Below the pieces are notes generated by a model, which saw only the letters and a program-made list of their open reading frames with translations, had not been told where the DNA came from and searched no databases. From CAVTWH01 sp963738365 (GTDB lineage Bacteria; Actinomycetota; Actinomycetes; Mycobacteriales; Micromonosporaceae), in the NCBI GenBank assembly GCA_963738365.1, contig CAVTWH010000010.1, forward strand, positions 372,001-436,000: a DNA stretch of 64,000 bases, written 5' to 3'. Of this stretch, positions 53,828 to 63,400 are shown piece after piece. Position 1 is the stretch's first letter. Each line of letters starts with the position of its first letter. Position numbers and translations under genes: made by a program.

Positions 53828-54769
53828 GTGGCCCGCCAGCAGCCCGACGAGTCGCACACCGCCACGGAGCACCCGTCCGAGGTGGCCACGGAGCGACCGG
53901 AGAGCGTGGACGCGCTGTGGGCAGCGGCGCGCGTCGATGTCGTGGAGATCGCGCTACCCGGTGGCGTCGGCTACACGCTGCGGGCGTACCGCAGCGAGGA
54001 CGACGTACAGACCACCGACATCTCCGAGCGCGAGGCCGACGCCTTCCCGGACCGGCACCGCCCCACGTACAGCATCTACGACCACGACGAGAAGGCCATC
54101 CGGGACGAGGACGACGACACCGAGGTGCACGACCTCGACGCGGAGTTCGCCGCCGAGGAGACCACGGACGGGGAGCTGGACGAGGCCGACATCCTCGACT
54201 CCGAGGACGGCGAGGACGACGACGAGAGCGACTCGGACGCCGAGCCGGCCGCCGCGCAGGACGAGGAGGAGGAGCTGGCCCCCGAGGAGATCCCGATCTT
54301 CCTGGGGCACCGGGGCAAGCTGCTGCTGTTCCGGTCGGCCGAGGCCCTGGTGAAGTTCGTCAGGTCGGACGCCCCGCACGACCTCGCGCAGCTGCCCAAC
54401 TGGGCCGAGGTGGCGGAGAAGGTGACGGTGGACGACGTCGTCCCGCTCGCCGAGGACACCTACGAGCTGGACCTGGTGGTCAGCAACCTGCGCGGGCCGC
54501 GCGACGGCTGGGACGCCGAGCTGCTGATCCGGGCCGGTGAGATCGCCCGCGACATCGCCCGCTCGTTCGAGCTCGAACCGGTGGAGAACGCGCTGGCCGC
54601 CGGCTCCCCCCTGGACGACCTGGACGAGGCGCTGCGGGCCAGCATCGCCGGCGGGGTCGGCGGATTCCTGGGCCGCCGGAAGTTGAAGAAAATCGGCACA
54701 GAAGCCGCACCACTCGGCTGGCGCACGATTATCGGCAAGATCTCGTCCGTCGTGGACTGGCGCGACTGA
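53828..54769 (+). CDS. Acidic actinobacterial protein, function unknown
   Basis: 313 residues. The GTG at 53828 is chosen because GGAGG lies 7 bases upstream; the frame opens earlier at 53792. An N-terminal domain (SVDALWAAARVDVVEIALPG, GYTLRAYRSEDDV) is separated by a strongly acidic stretch (about 95-155, over 50 percent Asp/Glu) from a C-terminal domain with IFLGHRGKLLLFRSAEALVK, LPNWAEVAEKVTVDDVVPL and a basic GRRKLKKIG end. The charge pattern suggests a DNA- or protein-binding mimic, but this is speculation. It lies upstream of the large repeat protein in the same direction. Confidence 0.7.
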   Translation: MARQQPDESHTATEHPSEVATERPESVDALWAAARVDVVEIALPGGVGYTLRAYRSEDDVQTTDISEREADAFPDRHRPTYSIYDHDEKAIRDEDDDTEVHDLDAEFAAEETTDGELDEADILDSEDGEDDDESDSDAEPAAAQDEEEELAPEEIPIFLGHRGKLLLFRSAEALVKFVRSDAPHDLAQLPNWAEVAEKVTVDDVVPLAEDTYELDLVVSNLRGPRDGWDAELLIRAGEIARDIARSFELEPVENALAAGSPLDDLDEALRASIAGGVGGFLGRRKLKKIGTEAAPLGWRTIIGKISSVVDWRD

Positions 54770-54832
54770 CTCCCGGTAAGGAAGCATCAGGGCTGGCAAT
54801 ACACGAGTAGGTCCAGGGAGGAGGACGACGCC

Positions 54833-57436
54833 GTGGCGCTCGTGCGGGTGTACTGCGGTCTTGCGTCGACGCAGGCAGGAGGTGACCGACCCGACCTGGC
54901 TGGGCAGTGGCTGACTGTCGCCGTGGTCGACGACTCGGGCCGCCTGCTGGACGTCTGCGGCATCACCGACGACCCCGCCGGATACGTCGAACTCGGCGCC
55001 GTCCTCGCGGAACGCTCGGGTGGCTTCACGAGCGTGGCGGTCGCCGCCGACCACGACGAGCACACCGTGACGATGCTGCTCGCGGCGGGCGGCCGGGCGC
55101 TGGCCGTCGCCGACGACGAGGACGCCCTGGACGACTACGCCGACCGCTTCGGCGACGACGAGTCCAGCGAGGAGCTCAACGCCCCGCTGGCCGAGCGCCG
55201 AGCCATCGGCCTGGCCCGGGCGCTACAGGCCGGCGCGCTCGCGGCCACCGTGCAGGGCGCCCCGCGCGAACTGCTCGCCCTCAAGCCGGTGCTGGCCGCG
55301 CACGGCGCACTGGCCACCGGCCGGCAGGCCGCCGCGGTGGCGCTGCGCGAGGTGCTGCGCGAGCTGTACCCGGCGGCGCTGCGCGCCTACCCCGACCCGA
55401 CCGCCCCGGTCCCGCTGGCCATCCTGGACGCGCTGCCCGAGCCGGGGCTGCTCGGCGGTGGCGCCGGCAGCCGCAGCCGGGACGCCACGGTGATCGCCGC
55501 GCTGGCCGACAGCGGGCTGGCCGACGCCAACCGGATCAGCGAAGCGGTGACCGCGCTGCGGGTGGCCATCTCGGAGACCCCGCGCCGCACCGGCATCGGC
55601 AAGACCCTGACCGCCGCCGTCGCGGAGACCATCCAGCACTCGGTGGCCGCTGTCCGCGCCTTCGACAACTCGATCGGTGCCGTGGTCGGCCTGCTCACCG
55701 AGAAGGCCACTCCGGCTCCGGCAAGCCTGCCGGCCCGTCCGGAGCCCGGCGTGACGCCGCTGCGCGCGGTCCGCGACCCGGGCGGCATCGACGCGCCGCT
55801 GCCGCGCCGCACCCGGCCGGCGGCGACACCGACCTCCGGTATCCCAGCGGCGCACGCCGCACCGACCTCCGGTATCTCCGCTGCCCACGCCGCGCCGGTG
55901 TCCGGTATTCCCGCGGCGCACGCCACACCCGCTTCGGGTATCCCGGCCGCGCACGCGGCGCCGGCCTCCGGTCTGCCCGCCGCGCACGCGGCACCGGCGT
56001 CCGGTGTCCCGGCCGCGCACGCGGCACCGGCGTCCGGTGTCCCGGCTGCGCACGCCGCGCCGGTGATCGACGTCCCGGCTGCGCACGCCTCGCCGATGCC
56101 CGGCGTGCCGGACTTCGCGGCGCCCGGTGCACCGTTTGCCGGCCGGCCGCTGCGGGACGGCCCGGTCGCGCCGCTGCCGAAGCGCCCGCTGGGCCGCGAC
56201 GACGTGACCGCCGCCCAGCAGTCGCCGCGCGCCACGCGCCAGGAGCCGGCCGCAGCCGGCCTGCCGCGCCGGCCGGTACCCACCGCACCCACCGCACCTG
56301 TCTCCGGGCCGGCCGGCGCCAACGTCGAACCGCCCACCCACCACACCGGCGAACTGCCGGCGTACCGCACCGGCGAGTTGCCCGCTTACCGCACCGGCGA
56401 GCTGCCCGCTTACCGCAGCGGTGAACTACCCATCTATCGCAGCCGCGAGCTGCCCGTCTATCGCAGCGGCGACGAGTCCTCCGGCTACCGGGCTGACGGG
56501 CCGCCCGCCTACCGCAGTGGCGTGCCGGCTCCCCGGCTCTCCCCCGAGGTGGCCGCCCCGGGCAGCCGTACCGACTGGCCGCTGAACCCGTCCGCGCAGA
56601 CCGCCCGCAGCGGCGAGTTCCCGGTGATCGACCCGCTGAGCCCCACCTCGTACCCGGTCCCCAACGGTGCGCAGCCGGCCGCCCGGGACGCCCTGGACCT
56701 GGATCTCAGCCGGGACCCCGACCCGCTGGGCCGGTCGGCGGGCAACGGGCGCGGCGACCGGGTGACGCCGCCCTGGCTCGCCGACGACCTGCCGGTCGAG
56801 CCGGCCATGCTGCGCCTGGTCGAGCCCGCGCCGTTGGCTGACCCGGCGCTGCGGGAGGGTGCCGAATCGGCCCGCCCCGGCCGTCGGGCGGCCCGGGACA
56901 GCGACTCCGACGACGAGCGCCCCTACGAGCGCTCCGGTCGGGCGGCGCCGTCGCTGCGCCTGATCGGCGGCTCCGCGCCGGTCGACGACGAGTCCGACGG
57001 CGACCTGCTGATCTTCTCCCAGATCCAGTCGGCGTGGTTCTCCGATGTCGACGATCCGGACACCAGCGTGGCCCCGTGGGAGTCCTCGCCGGCCGACCTG
57101 GGCTGGCAGGCGGCCGAACGGGCGGCCACCCCGGTGCTCGGCGATGCCACCGAGGTCGGTCTGCCGCGCCGGGTGCCGCAGGCCAACCTGGTCCCCGGCT
57201 CCCCGCTGCCACCGGCCACCAACGAGCGTGGCCTGCGGGTGGTCCGGGACCCGGCCGCCATGGCGGCGCACACCACGGGGTATTTCCGCGGCTCGCGTCG
57301 CGGCGAGGAGGTCCGCGGCTTCTCCATCGGCGGTCGGCCCGGCCGCGAGTCGGCCGGTGGCTGGGACTTCAGCCGGGACAGCTACGAGCAGGAGCGCGAG
57401 GACCCGCTGGCGTACCGTTCGGCGGCGCGCAGGTAG
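54833..57436 (+). CDS. Large protein: RNase H-like N-terminus, repeat-rich middle, conservon-type C-terminal tail
   Basis: 867 residues. The N-terminal third (about 1-300) has short acidic strands (VYCGLAST, VAVVDDSG, VAVAADHDE) resembling the IS110/RNase H-like fold, but a full transposase active site is not evident. The middle holds 11-residue PAAHAAPASG-type repeats (about 335-425) and 8-residue ELPAYRTG repeats (about 505-560). The C-terminus carries LLIFSQIQSAWF and TEVGLPRRVPQANLVPGS, which match the tail of the sensor kinase at 60397-63933. GTG 54833 has GGAGGAGG upstream. Probably a domesticated scaffold rather than a mobile element. Confidence 0.7.
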   Translation: MALVRVYCGLASTQAGGDRPDLAGQWLTVAVVDDSGRLLDVCGITDDPAGYVELGAVLAERSGGFTSVAVAADHDEHTVTMLLAAGGRALAVADDEDALDDYADRFGDDESSEELNAPLAERRAIGLARALQAGALAATVQGAPRELLALKPVLAAHGALATGRQAAAVALREVLRELYPAALRAYPDPTAPVPLAILDALPEPGLLGGGAGSRSRDATVIAALADSGLADANRISEAVTALRVAISETPRRTGIGKTLTAAVAETIQHSVAAVRAFDNSIGAVVGLLTEKATPAPASLPARPEPGVTPLRAVRDPGGIDAPLPRRTRPAATPTSGIPAAHAAPTSGISAAHAAPVSGIPAAHATPASGIPAAHAAPASGLPAAHAAPASGVPAAHAAPASGVPAAHAAPVIDVPAAHASPMPGVPDFAAPGAPFAGRPLRDGPVAPLPKRPLGRDDVTAAQQSPRATRQEPAAAGLPRRPVPTAPTAPVSGPAGANVEPPTHHTGELPAYRTGELPAYRTGELPAYRSGELPIYRSRELPVYRSGDESSGYRADGPPAYRSGVPAPRLSPEVAAPGSRTDWPLNPSAQTARSGEFPVIDPLSPTSYPVPNGAQPAARDALDLDLSRDPDPLGRSAGNGRGDRVTPPWLADDLPVEPAMLRLVEPAPLADPALREGAESARPGRRAARDSDSDDERPYERSGRAAPSLRLIGGSAPVDDESDGDLLIFSQIQSAWFSDVDDPDTSVAPWESSPADLGWQAAERAATPVLGDATEVGLPRRVPQANLVPGSPLPPATNERGLRVVRDPAAMAAHTTGYFRGSRRGEEVRGFSIGGRPGRESAGGWDFSRDSYEQEREDPLAYRSAARR
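55833..56105. repeat. In-frame 33 bp repeats (PAAHAAPASG type)
   Basis: About eight degenerate copies around GCCGCGCACGCGGCACCGGC, with a period of 33 bp, in the gene at 54833-57436. Confidence 0.9.
56343..56520. repeat. In-frame 24 bp repeats (ELPAYRTG type)
   Basis: About six copies of GGCGAGCTGCCCGCTTACCG-like units plus degenerate ones, in the same gene. Confidence 0.9.
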
Positions 57437-57476
57437 ATCACGCGGCGCGGCCCGGCCGCGTCCGCACCGGAGCAGT

Positions 57477-57533
57477 CCGGTCAAGTCGAGGCAGGCGGAG
57501 TACCGCTCCGCAGGTCTCGGCTTGACCGGTTTT
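57477..57533 (+). terminator. Intrinsic terminator after the large repeat protein
   Basis: An imperfect 24 bp stem (57477-57500 with 57506-57529, both ends CCGGTCAAG-type), 5-base loop, then TTTT. It is one of the few terminators here with a T-run. Confidence 0.85.
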
Positions 57534-57620
57534 ATGTGAACACGATTCAGATTCCCCTGGGATAGCCCACGCCACCGCGACCGGCGCTGCCCCGGGTCCC
57601 GCAAGGAGGTACCACCGGCC

Positions 57621-58841
57621 ATGGCCGTTCCACCGACCCCCCGCCGCCCGGGCGGTCTGCCCAGACGTACGCTGCTCGGCGCCGGTCTCGCCGGTGCGCT
57701 GGCCGGCGTCGCCGGCTGTGCCCGGCCGGGCGCCGCCTCCGGCGCCCGGCTGCCCACCGGTCCCGACCTGGTGATCGGCGTCTGTCTGGAGCTGACCGGC
57801 GCCAACGCCATCGTGGGCAGCTCAGCGCAGCGCGGCGTCCAGGTCGCCCTGGAGGAGATCAACGCCGACGGGCTGCGGGTCGGCGGCAAGCGCCGCAACG
57901 TCCGGCTGGTGCTGCGGGACAACCGCAGCGACCCGGACGTCGCCGCCACCGCCGTCGGCGAGCTGATCTCCGGCGAGCAGGTCAGCGCCGTCATCGGCGG
58001 CGCTGTGGCGGCCACCTCGGCGGCCATGTCGCCGATCGCCGAGAAGCGACAGGTACCGATGATCTCGTTGGCCGCCGCCGACAACATCGTCCGGCCGGTA
58101 CCCAATCACCGGTTCGTCTTCAAGCTCGGCCCGGACGCGGCCAACGTCGCCGACCTGCTCGTCGCCCGGCTGGCCGCCGGGCAGGTCAGCAGCATCGCCA
58201 TCCTCGCCGAGGCCAGCCCGCACGGGGATGCCGGCCTGGCGGCGCTCACCGACTCGGCCCACGCGGCGGGCATCACCGTCGGCCGATACGCCCGGCTGCC
58301 CGTGGGCGCCCCGAACTACCTGACCCAGGCCGCCCTGGTGGCCGCGGACAAGCCGAAGGCCGTGGTGGTGTGGTCGCAGGCGCCGGTGGCACTGTCCGCC
58401 GCCACGTCACTGCGCCAGATCGGGTACCGGGGCGAGCTGTACTTCGATACCGGGGCGGCCGCCGACGACGCCGTCAACCTGGCCAACAGCCCGGTGATGA
58501 ACGGCGCGCACGTGGTCGCTCCGGAGATCATGTCGGCCGACTCGCAGCTGGCCAACAGCGCCACCAACTACGCCCGCCAGGTGTTCTTCAACGACTTCAA
58601 CCGGCGCTACGGCGTGATGACCACCTACGCCATCTTCGGCGCGGACGCCCTGCGGATGCTCGGCACAGCCGCCGAGCGCGCCGTGGACCCCACCCGGCTA
58701 CGGCTGCGCAACGGCCTGGAGGCGGCGCCGTTCTACCTGCTCGGCGGCGCGTACCGGTTCTCCACGATCAACCACGGCGGGGTGGAACCCGACCAGCTCA
58801 CTGTGCTGCGCCTGGCGTCGTCCGGCTGGCGCCGCAGCTGA
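57621..58841 (+). CDS. Tat-type lipoprotein, branched-chain-amino-acid-like ABC substrate-binding protein
   Basis: 406 residues. Signal: LPRRTLLGAGLAGALAGVAGC has a twin-arginine pair and a lipobox (AGC), so it is probably exported by Tat and lipid-anchored. The mature part is a type I periplasmic-binding fold (LVIGVCLELTGANAIVGSSA, NVRLVLRDNRSDPDVAATAV, VSAVIGGAVAATSAAMSPIA) like Leu/Ile/Val-binding proteins. ATG 57621 with AAGGAGG upstream. No permease or ATPase genes adjoin. It is convergent with the conservon and might present a ligand to the sensor kinase; this is inference. Confidence 0.9.
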   Translation: MAVPPTPRRPGGLPRRTLLGAGLAGALAGVAGCARPGAASGARLPTGPDLVIGVCLELTGANAIVGSSAQRGVQVALEEINADGLRVGGKRRNVRLVLRDNRSDPDVAATAVGELISGEQVSAVIGGAVAATSAAMSPIAEKRQVPMISLAAADNIVRPVPNHRFVFKLGPDAANVADLLVARLAAGQVSSIAILAEASPHGDAGLAALTDSAHAAGITVGRYARLPVGAPNYLTQAALVAADKPKAVVVWSQAPVALSAATSLRQIGYRGELYFDTGAAADDAVNLANSPVMNGAHVVAPEIMSADSQLANSATNYARQVFFNDFNRRYGVMTTYAIFGADALRMLGTAAERAVDPTRLRLRNGLEAAPFYLLGGAYRFSTINHGGVEPDQLTVLRLASSGWRRS

Positions 58842-58857
58842 GCGCGGCGGACACGAC

Positions 58858-58895
58858 AACGGCGCCCACCCGGCAGGATCCGGGTGGGCGCCGTT
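58858..58895. terminator. Bidirectional terminator between the lipoprotein gene and the conservon
   Basis: Perfect 16 bp stem (arms starting AACGGCGCCCACCCGG) with loop CAGGAT between convergent transcripts. Confidence 0.9.
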
Positions 58896-58916
58896 CGCAG
58901 CTGGAGAGGGTGGGGG

Positions 58917-59525
58917 TCAGGCCGGTGCCCCGGTCCGCTGGCGGCGCATGGTGAGGACGTACTCGACCAGCGAGATGAGTACCTGCTTGGTGGATTCGCG
59001 GCTGCGCGCGTCGCAGGAGACCACCGGTACCTCGACGCCGATGGCCAGCGCCTCGCGGACGTCCTGGGCGTTGTGGTACTGCATGCCGTCGAAGCAGTTG
59101 ATGGCGACCAGGTAGGGCAGCCGCCGGTGCTCGAAGAAGTCGATGGCGGCGAAGCAGTCGGCCAGCCGCCGGGTGTCCACGATCACCACCGCACCGATGG
59201 CGCCCCTGACCAGCTCGTCCCACATGAACCAGAAGCGCGTCTGGCCGGGGGTACCGAACAGGTAGAGGATCAGGTCCCGGTCGATCGTGATGCGGCCGAA
59301 GTCCATGGCCACGGTCGTGGTCGTCTTGCCCGGCACCTGGCGGATGTCGTCGACGCCCTCACCCGCCGAGGTCATGATGGCCTCGGTGGTCAGCGGCGTG
59401 ATCTCGGAGACCGAACCGACCAAGGTGGTCTTGCCCACGCCGAAGCCGCCGGCGATCACGATCTTCGCCGACGTCACCCGCCCGGACGATGGGCGGTGCG
59501 TCATGTCAGAGCCTGCGAAGTCCAC
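58917..59525 (-). CDS. Conservon small GTPase-like ATP/GTP-binding protein (CvnD type)
   Basis: 202 residues, last gene of the four-gene operon. P-loop GGFGVGKTT, switch Thr region PGKTTTTVAMDFGRI, G3-like FGTPGQTRF, and NCFD where Ras-type GTPases have NKxD. This is the actinobacterial Cvn-D/MglA-like family that works with roadblock proteins. The start at 59525 overlaps the DUF742 gene by 20 bp (59504 is an alternative ATG), so they are translationally coupled. Confidence 0.94.
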   Translation of the reverse strand: MDFAGSDMTHRPSSGRVTSAKIVIAGGFGVGKTTLVGSVSEITPLTTEAIMTSAGEGVDDIRQVPGKTTTTVAMDFGRITIDRDLILYLFGTPGQTRFWFMWDELVRGAIGAVVIVDTRRLADCFAAIDFFEHRRLPYLVAINCFDGMQYHNAQDVREALAIGVEVPVVSCDARSRESTKQVLISLVEYVLTMRRQRTGAPA

Positions 59526-59886
59526 TCAGCACCCTCTCCAGCAGTTCTGTGCCCACCGAGTCGTTCGCGTCGAACGACGTCGGCTCGTAAATCGAGACCA
59601 TCCCGTCGGCGGCCATGTCGGCGATCAACACCCGGGCCACCCCGAGCGGAAGTTGCATACGGGCCGCGACTTCGGCGAGGGACTGTAGCCGGCCGTCACA
59701 CAGCGCCGCGATGTACTGGTGCTCCCGGCCGTGCCCGCCGGTGCCGTCCTTGCCGGCTGCGCTCCGGCCCCGGTCAGTGGTCTCGACCAGCGCTTCCAGC
59801 GCGATATCCAGACGCGGGCGGGTTCGGCCCCGGGTGACGGCGTAGGGCCGCACCAGCGAGCCGGTTGGTTCATCCCGGTCAACCAT
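59506..59886 (-). CDS. DUF742 protein (CvnC type)
   Basis: 126 residues. The family block LVRPYAVTRGRTRP, then YIAALCDGRLQSLAEVAARMQLPLGVARVLIADMAADGMVSIY (a winged-helix-like region) and a C-terminal LLERVLSGLRRL. Third gene of the conservon. In characterised systems this protein links roadblock and GTPase; its molecular activity is unknown. 109 bp separate it from the roadblock gene, a wider gap than the others in the operon. Confidence 0.94.
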   Translation of the reverse strand: MVDRDEPTGSLVRPYAVTRGRTRPRLDIALEALVETTDRGRSAAGKDGTGGHGREHQYIAALCDGRLQSLAEVAARMQLPLGVARVLIADMAADGMVSIYEPTSFDANDSVGTELLERVLSGLRRL

Positions 59887-59995
59887 CGCCGATCACCTCC
59901 TCGTTCACCTCTGCGTCACCGTGCGGCCAGTCTCCGCGATTGCGGCCGATCCGACAACCGTCGATCCGGTCGCGCGCCGTCCAACCCCCACCCGG

Positions 59996-60400
59996 TCAGC
60001 CCAGCATCGACGCGGGCCCACGGACGGCCGGCGTGAGCGCCTCACCGACCCGGTCCACCAGCAACGCCATCTCGTACCCGACCTGACCGACGTCGCACGT
60101 GCGGGAGGCGAGCACGGCGAACGACGAGCCGTCGGAAATGGACATCAGGAACAGGAAGCCATTCTCCATCTCCACCACCGTCTGCAGCACCGCACCGCCC
60201 TCGAAGCACCGCGATGCGCCCTGGGTCAGGCTGACCAGACCGGAGGCGATGGCGGAGAGCTGGTCGGCGCGGTCCCGCGGCAGGTCCCGGGACGCAGCCA
60301 GCAGCAGGCCGTCAGCGGAGACGGCGACCGCGTGCGCCACACCGGGTACCCGGTCGGCGAAGTTCGCCAGGAGCCAACCCAGATCCTGAGTGCTGCTCAT
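59996..60400 (-). CDS. Roadblock/LC7-domain protein (CvnB type)
   Basis: 134 residues: DLGWLLANFADRVPGVAHAVAVSADGLLLAASRDLPRD begins the roadblock fold, with LSAIASGLVSLTQGASRCFEGG and FLFLMSISDGSSFAVLASRTCDVGQVGYEMALLVDRVG following. It probably acts as GTPase-activating or docking factor for the CvnD-like protein. ATG 60400 overlaps the kinase stop by 4 bp (ATGA). Second gene of the operon. Confidence 0.95.
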   Translation of the reverse strand: MSSTQDLGWLLANFADRVPGVAHAVAVSADGLLLAASRDLPRDRADQLSAIASGLVSLTQGASRCFEGGAVLQTVVEMENGFLFLMSISDGSSFAVLASRTCDVGQVGYEMALLVDRVGEALTPAVRGPASMLG

Positions 60401-63400
60401 GCTTCCTGCTCCTTACCGCCGTGCGGTGAGTCGGCGGCGCTCGGCGCGCCACCGTCGGTGCGACCGCGCTGAACCCCGCGGTGGTACGCCGACAGCAGTC
60501 CGCGTACCTGCTCGGGCGAGCGCTTCTGGACCCCCGCGTTCGGCTTCTCGACGCCGCCGGGGACCAACTGCGCCATTGGCGTACGGCGCGGCAGCCCGGC
60601 CTCGGTGGTGACCTCGACCTGCGGCTGCGCCGCTGCCTCGGCGGCCCGCCAGCCCTGGTCGGCGGCGGTCCGCCAGACCGCGTCGGCGGGCACCGTGGGC
60701 CGGGTGGCCGGGCGGGGCACTGCGCCGTTCCCGCCGGCCGGAGCCGGCGCGGCCGGCCGGTTGGCCGAGGCGGGGACGCTCGGCCGGTTGGCAGAGGTGG
60801 GGACGCTCGGCCGGTTGGCAGAGGTGGGAACGCTCGGCCGGTTGGCAGACGCGGGAACGCTCGGCCGGTTGGCCGACGCGGGTGCTGCGGTGGGCCGGCC
60901 CTCCGACGGGGGGACGCCCGGCTCGCTGTCCGGGCCACCGGCGTCGGCCGGCTCCGGCTCGGTGGCCTGCGCGGTCGGGGCCGCCTCGTCCTCGACGGCC
61001 GGCTCCTCCTCGCGGGGCGAGTCGCCGAACTCGAAGTCGAAGCTGGTCCGGAACCAGGCGGACTCGAGCTCCCGGAAAATCGGCAGCTCCATCGTCTCGT
61101 CCGCGTGCTGGGTGGCCCGCAGCGGCGGCGCGGCGGCCGGTGCCGCAGCTGCTTCGGCGGGCGCGGGGGCAGCTGCGGGGGCAGCCGCCGCCTCAGCCGG
61201 CTCGGCCGGTACCGGCGGCGCGTTGTACCCGGCCGGGACCACCTCGTCGTCCGGCTCGGGGCGGCGTACCCGGGGAATCTCCGAGGTGATGTCCAGCGCC
61301 GCGACCACCCGCTCGGGTACTGCCGGCGGGGCGCTCTCGTCGTGCCCGGGGGCGGCCGGCGGCCACGCGGGCGGGGCCGCCGGGGACTGCGCCGGCCAGG
61401 CCGGCGGCGGTGCGGCATCGGCGTGCTCGTCGCCGCTCGGACGGTCCCGGGTCACCTCGGGCGAACTGGACATCTGGCGGGGTACCGGCGGATAGGCGGG
61501 CGGGCCCTCCGGCTCGCCGCCGTTCTCCCCGGACCGGCGGTGCGGCAGGTTCTCGCCCGGCCGGGGCGGGTAGCCCTCGGCCCCGTTGCGACCGGCCTCA
61601 CCGGGCAGCGTGGCCGGACCGGCGCCGGTCAGGTCGGACCAGGAGGGCAGGTTGCGGGCGCCGGGGGCGCCGTTGTTGGCCGGGTCGAAGGGGCCGCCGA
61701 TGTTCGCCGCCGTCGGGCGGGCGGGCTGCGCCGGGGCGTCGGGCTCGAAGGCGCCGAAGCCGGAGCGCGCCTCGGACTGCTCGCCGCCCGCCGCGCCGGC
61801 CGGGAAGGCACCGAAGATGCTCTGGCCACTGCGGCGGCCGGGCTCGGCGGAGCCGCTCTCCAGGGCCAGCGGGGCGTTGCCGGGGCCACGGCCGGCCTGG
61901 TTGGCCAGTGGATGGCCGGGCAGGCTGGTGCCCGGACCACGGCCGGACAGCGCCCGGGGTACCAGCACCCCGGTGGGCAGCAGCACGTCGGCGATGGTGC
62001 CGCGCTCGCGGGCCGGGCGCAGCTCGACCTTGACCTCGTGCCGGGCAGCCAGCCGGGCGACCACCACGAGGCCCATCATCCGGGACACCGCCACGTCGAC
62101 CTGGGGCGGCTTGGTCAGCCGGTCGTTCAGGTCCGCCATCTGGTCCGACGACATGCCGATGCCGTGGTCCTCGACGTAGAGCACCGCCCGGTCGCCCACC
62201 CGGCGCGCCTCGACCACCACGGTCGAGTCGGGCGGGGAGAACGCGGTGGCGTTGTCGAACAGCTCGGCGACCAGGTGGACCAGGTCGTTGACGCTGTGCG
62301 CGGCGATCTCGATGTCCCGGTCGATGACCCCGAACTCGATACGGGTGTAGTGCTCGACCTCGGACTGCGCGGCGCGCAGCACGTCGATCAGGGCGGCCGG
62401 GTCGCGCTGCACGCGGGTGGAGTCGGCGCCGGCCAGCACCAGCAGGTTCTCATCGTTGCGGCGCATCCGGGTGGCCAGGTGGTCCAGCTGGAACAGGTCG
62501 GCCAGCCGGTCCGGGTCCTCCTCGCCGCGCTCCAGCCGGTCCAGGTGGCCGATCAGCCGGTCGACCAGGATCTGCGAGCGACGGGCCAGGTTGACGAACA
62601 TGGTGGCGACCGAGGAGCGCAGCGCGGCCTGCTCGGCGGCGGTCCGCACGGCCTCCAGGTGGACCGCGTTGAACGCCTCGGTGACCTGCCCGAACTCGTC
62701 GTGGCTGCGGACCGGCAGCGGATCGGCGATCTGCTGGGCGATCTGGTGCGGGGACAGCGCCGTGTTCAGCGACGGGTCGCGCAGTCGGGCCACCGCCTGG
62801 GGCAGGCCGTACTGGGCGATGGCCAGCGCGCCGTGGCGCAGCTCGCGCAGCGAGCGGTTCATCGAGCGGGCCATCATCCAGGCGATGGCCACCGCGACGA
62901 CGACCAGCAGCAGCAGCAGCCCGGCCTCCACCAGGACCTGCTGCTGCTTGTTGGCGTGCAGGGCCTTGGCGCCGGCGGTGACCTTGTCGTCGAAGTGCTG
63001 CTCGGCGGTACGCAGCTTGACCATGTGCGAGTCGACCAGGTCGTCCCAGCTGGTCCGGTCGATGTGCAGGTTGGCGGCCTGGGGGCTGACGCTGGTCAGT
63101 ACCTGCTGCTCGATGGCGGCGCGCTGGGTGCTGGTGCCGTCCTCGGTGGTCCTGGCGAAGTAGGCGTCGTCGTCGCTGCCCCTGGTCAGGTTGGTGAAGA
63201 TCCGCAGGGCGTACTCCTGCCGGGCGACCGTGGCGTAGACGTCGCTGATCTGCGCGGCGCTGACCGAGTCGGCGTAGGTCAGGTCGTCCACCTTGATCCG
63301 CTCCTGGGCCAGCGCCTCCTTGTACGAGGAGAGCGCGCCGGCCAGCTGTAGCGCCTGGTTGACGTCGCTGTCGCCGGCGATGAGCGCGGAGGCCTGCCGG

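Noticed and set aside
55833..56105. CRISPR-like array
   Set aside because: The repeats are contiguous, in frame and protein-coding, with no spacers.
54833..57436. Active insertion sequence (IS110-like)
   Set aside because: No flanking repeats and no complete transposase motifs; its own terminator and regulatory-type tail argue for a resident gene.
60481..63351. 956-codon plus-strand frame over the sensor kinase
   Set aside because: Mirror of a high-GC3 gene; no domain recognisable, while the minus strand has H-box, N-box and G-box.
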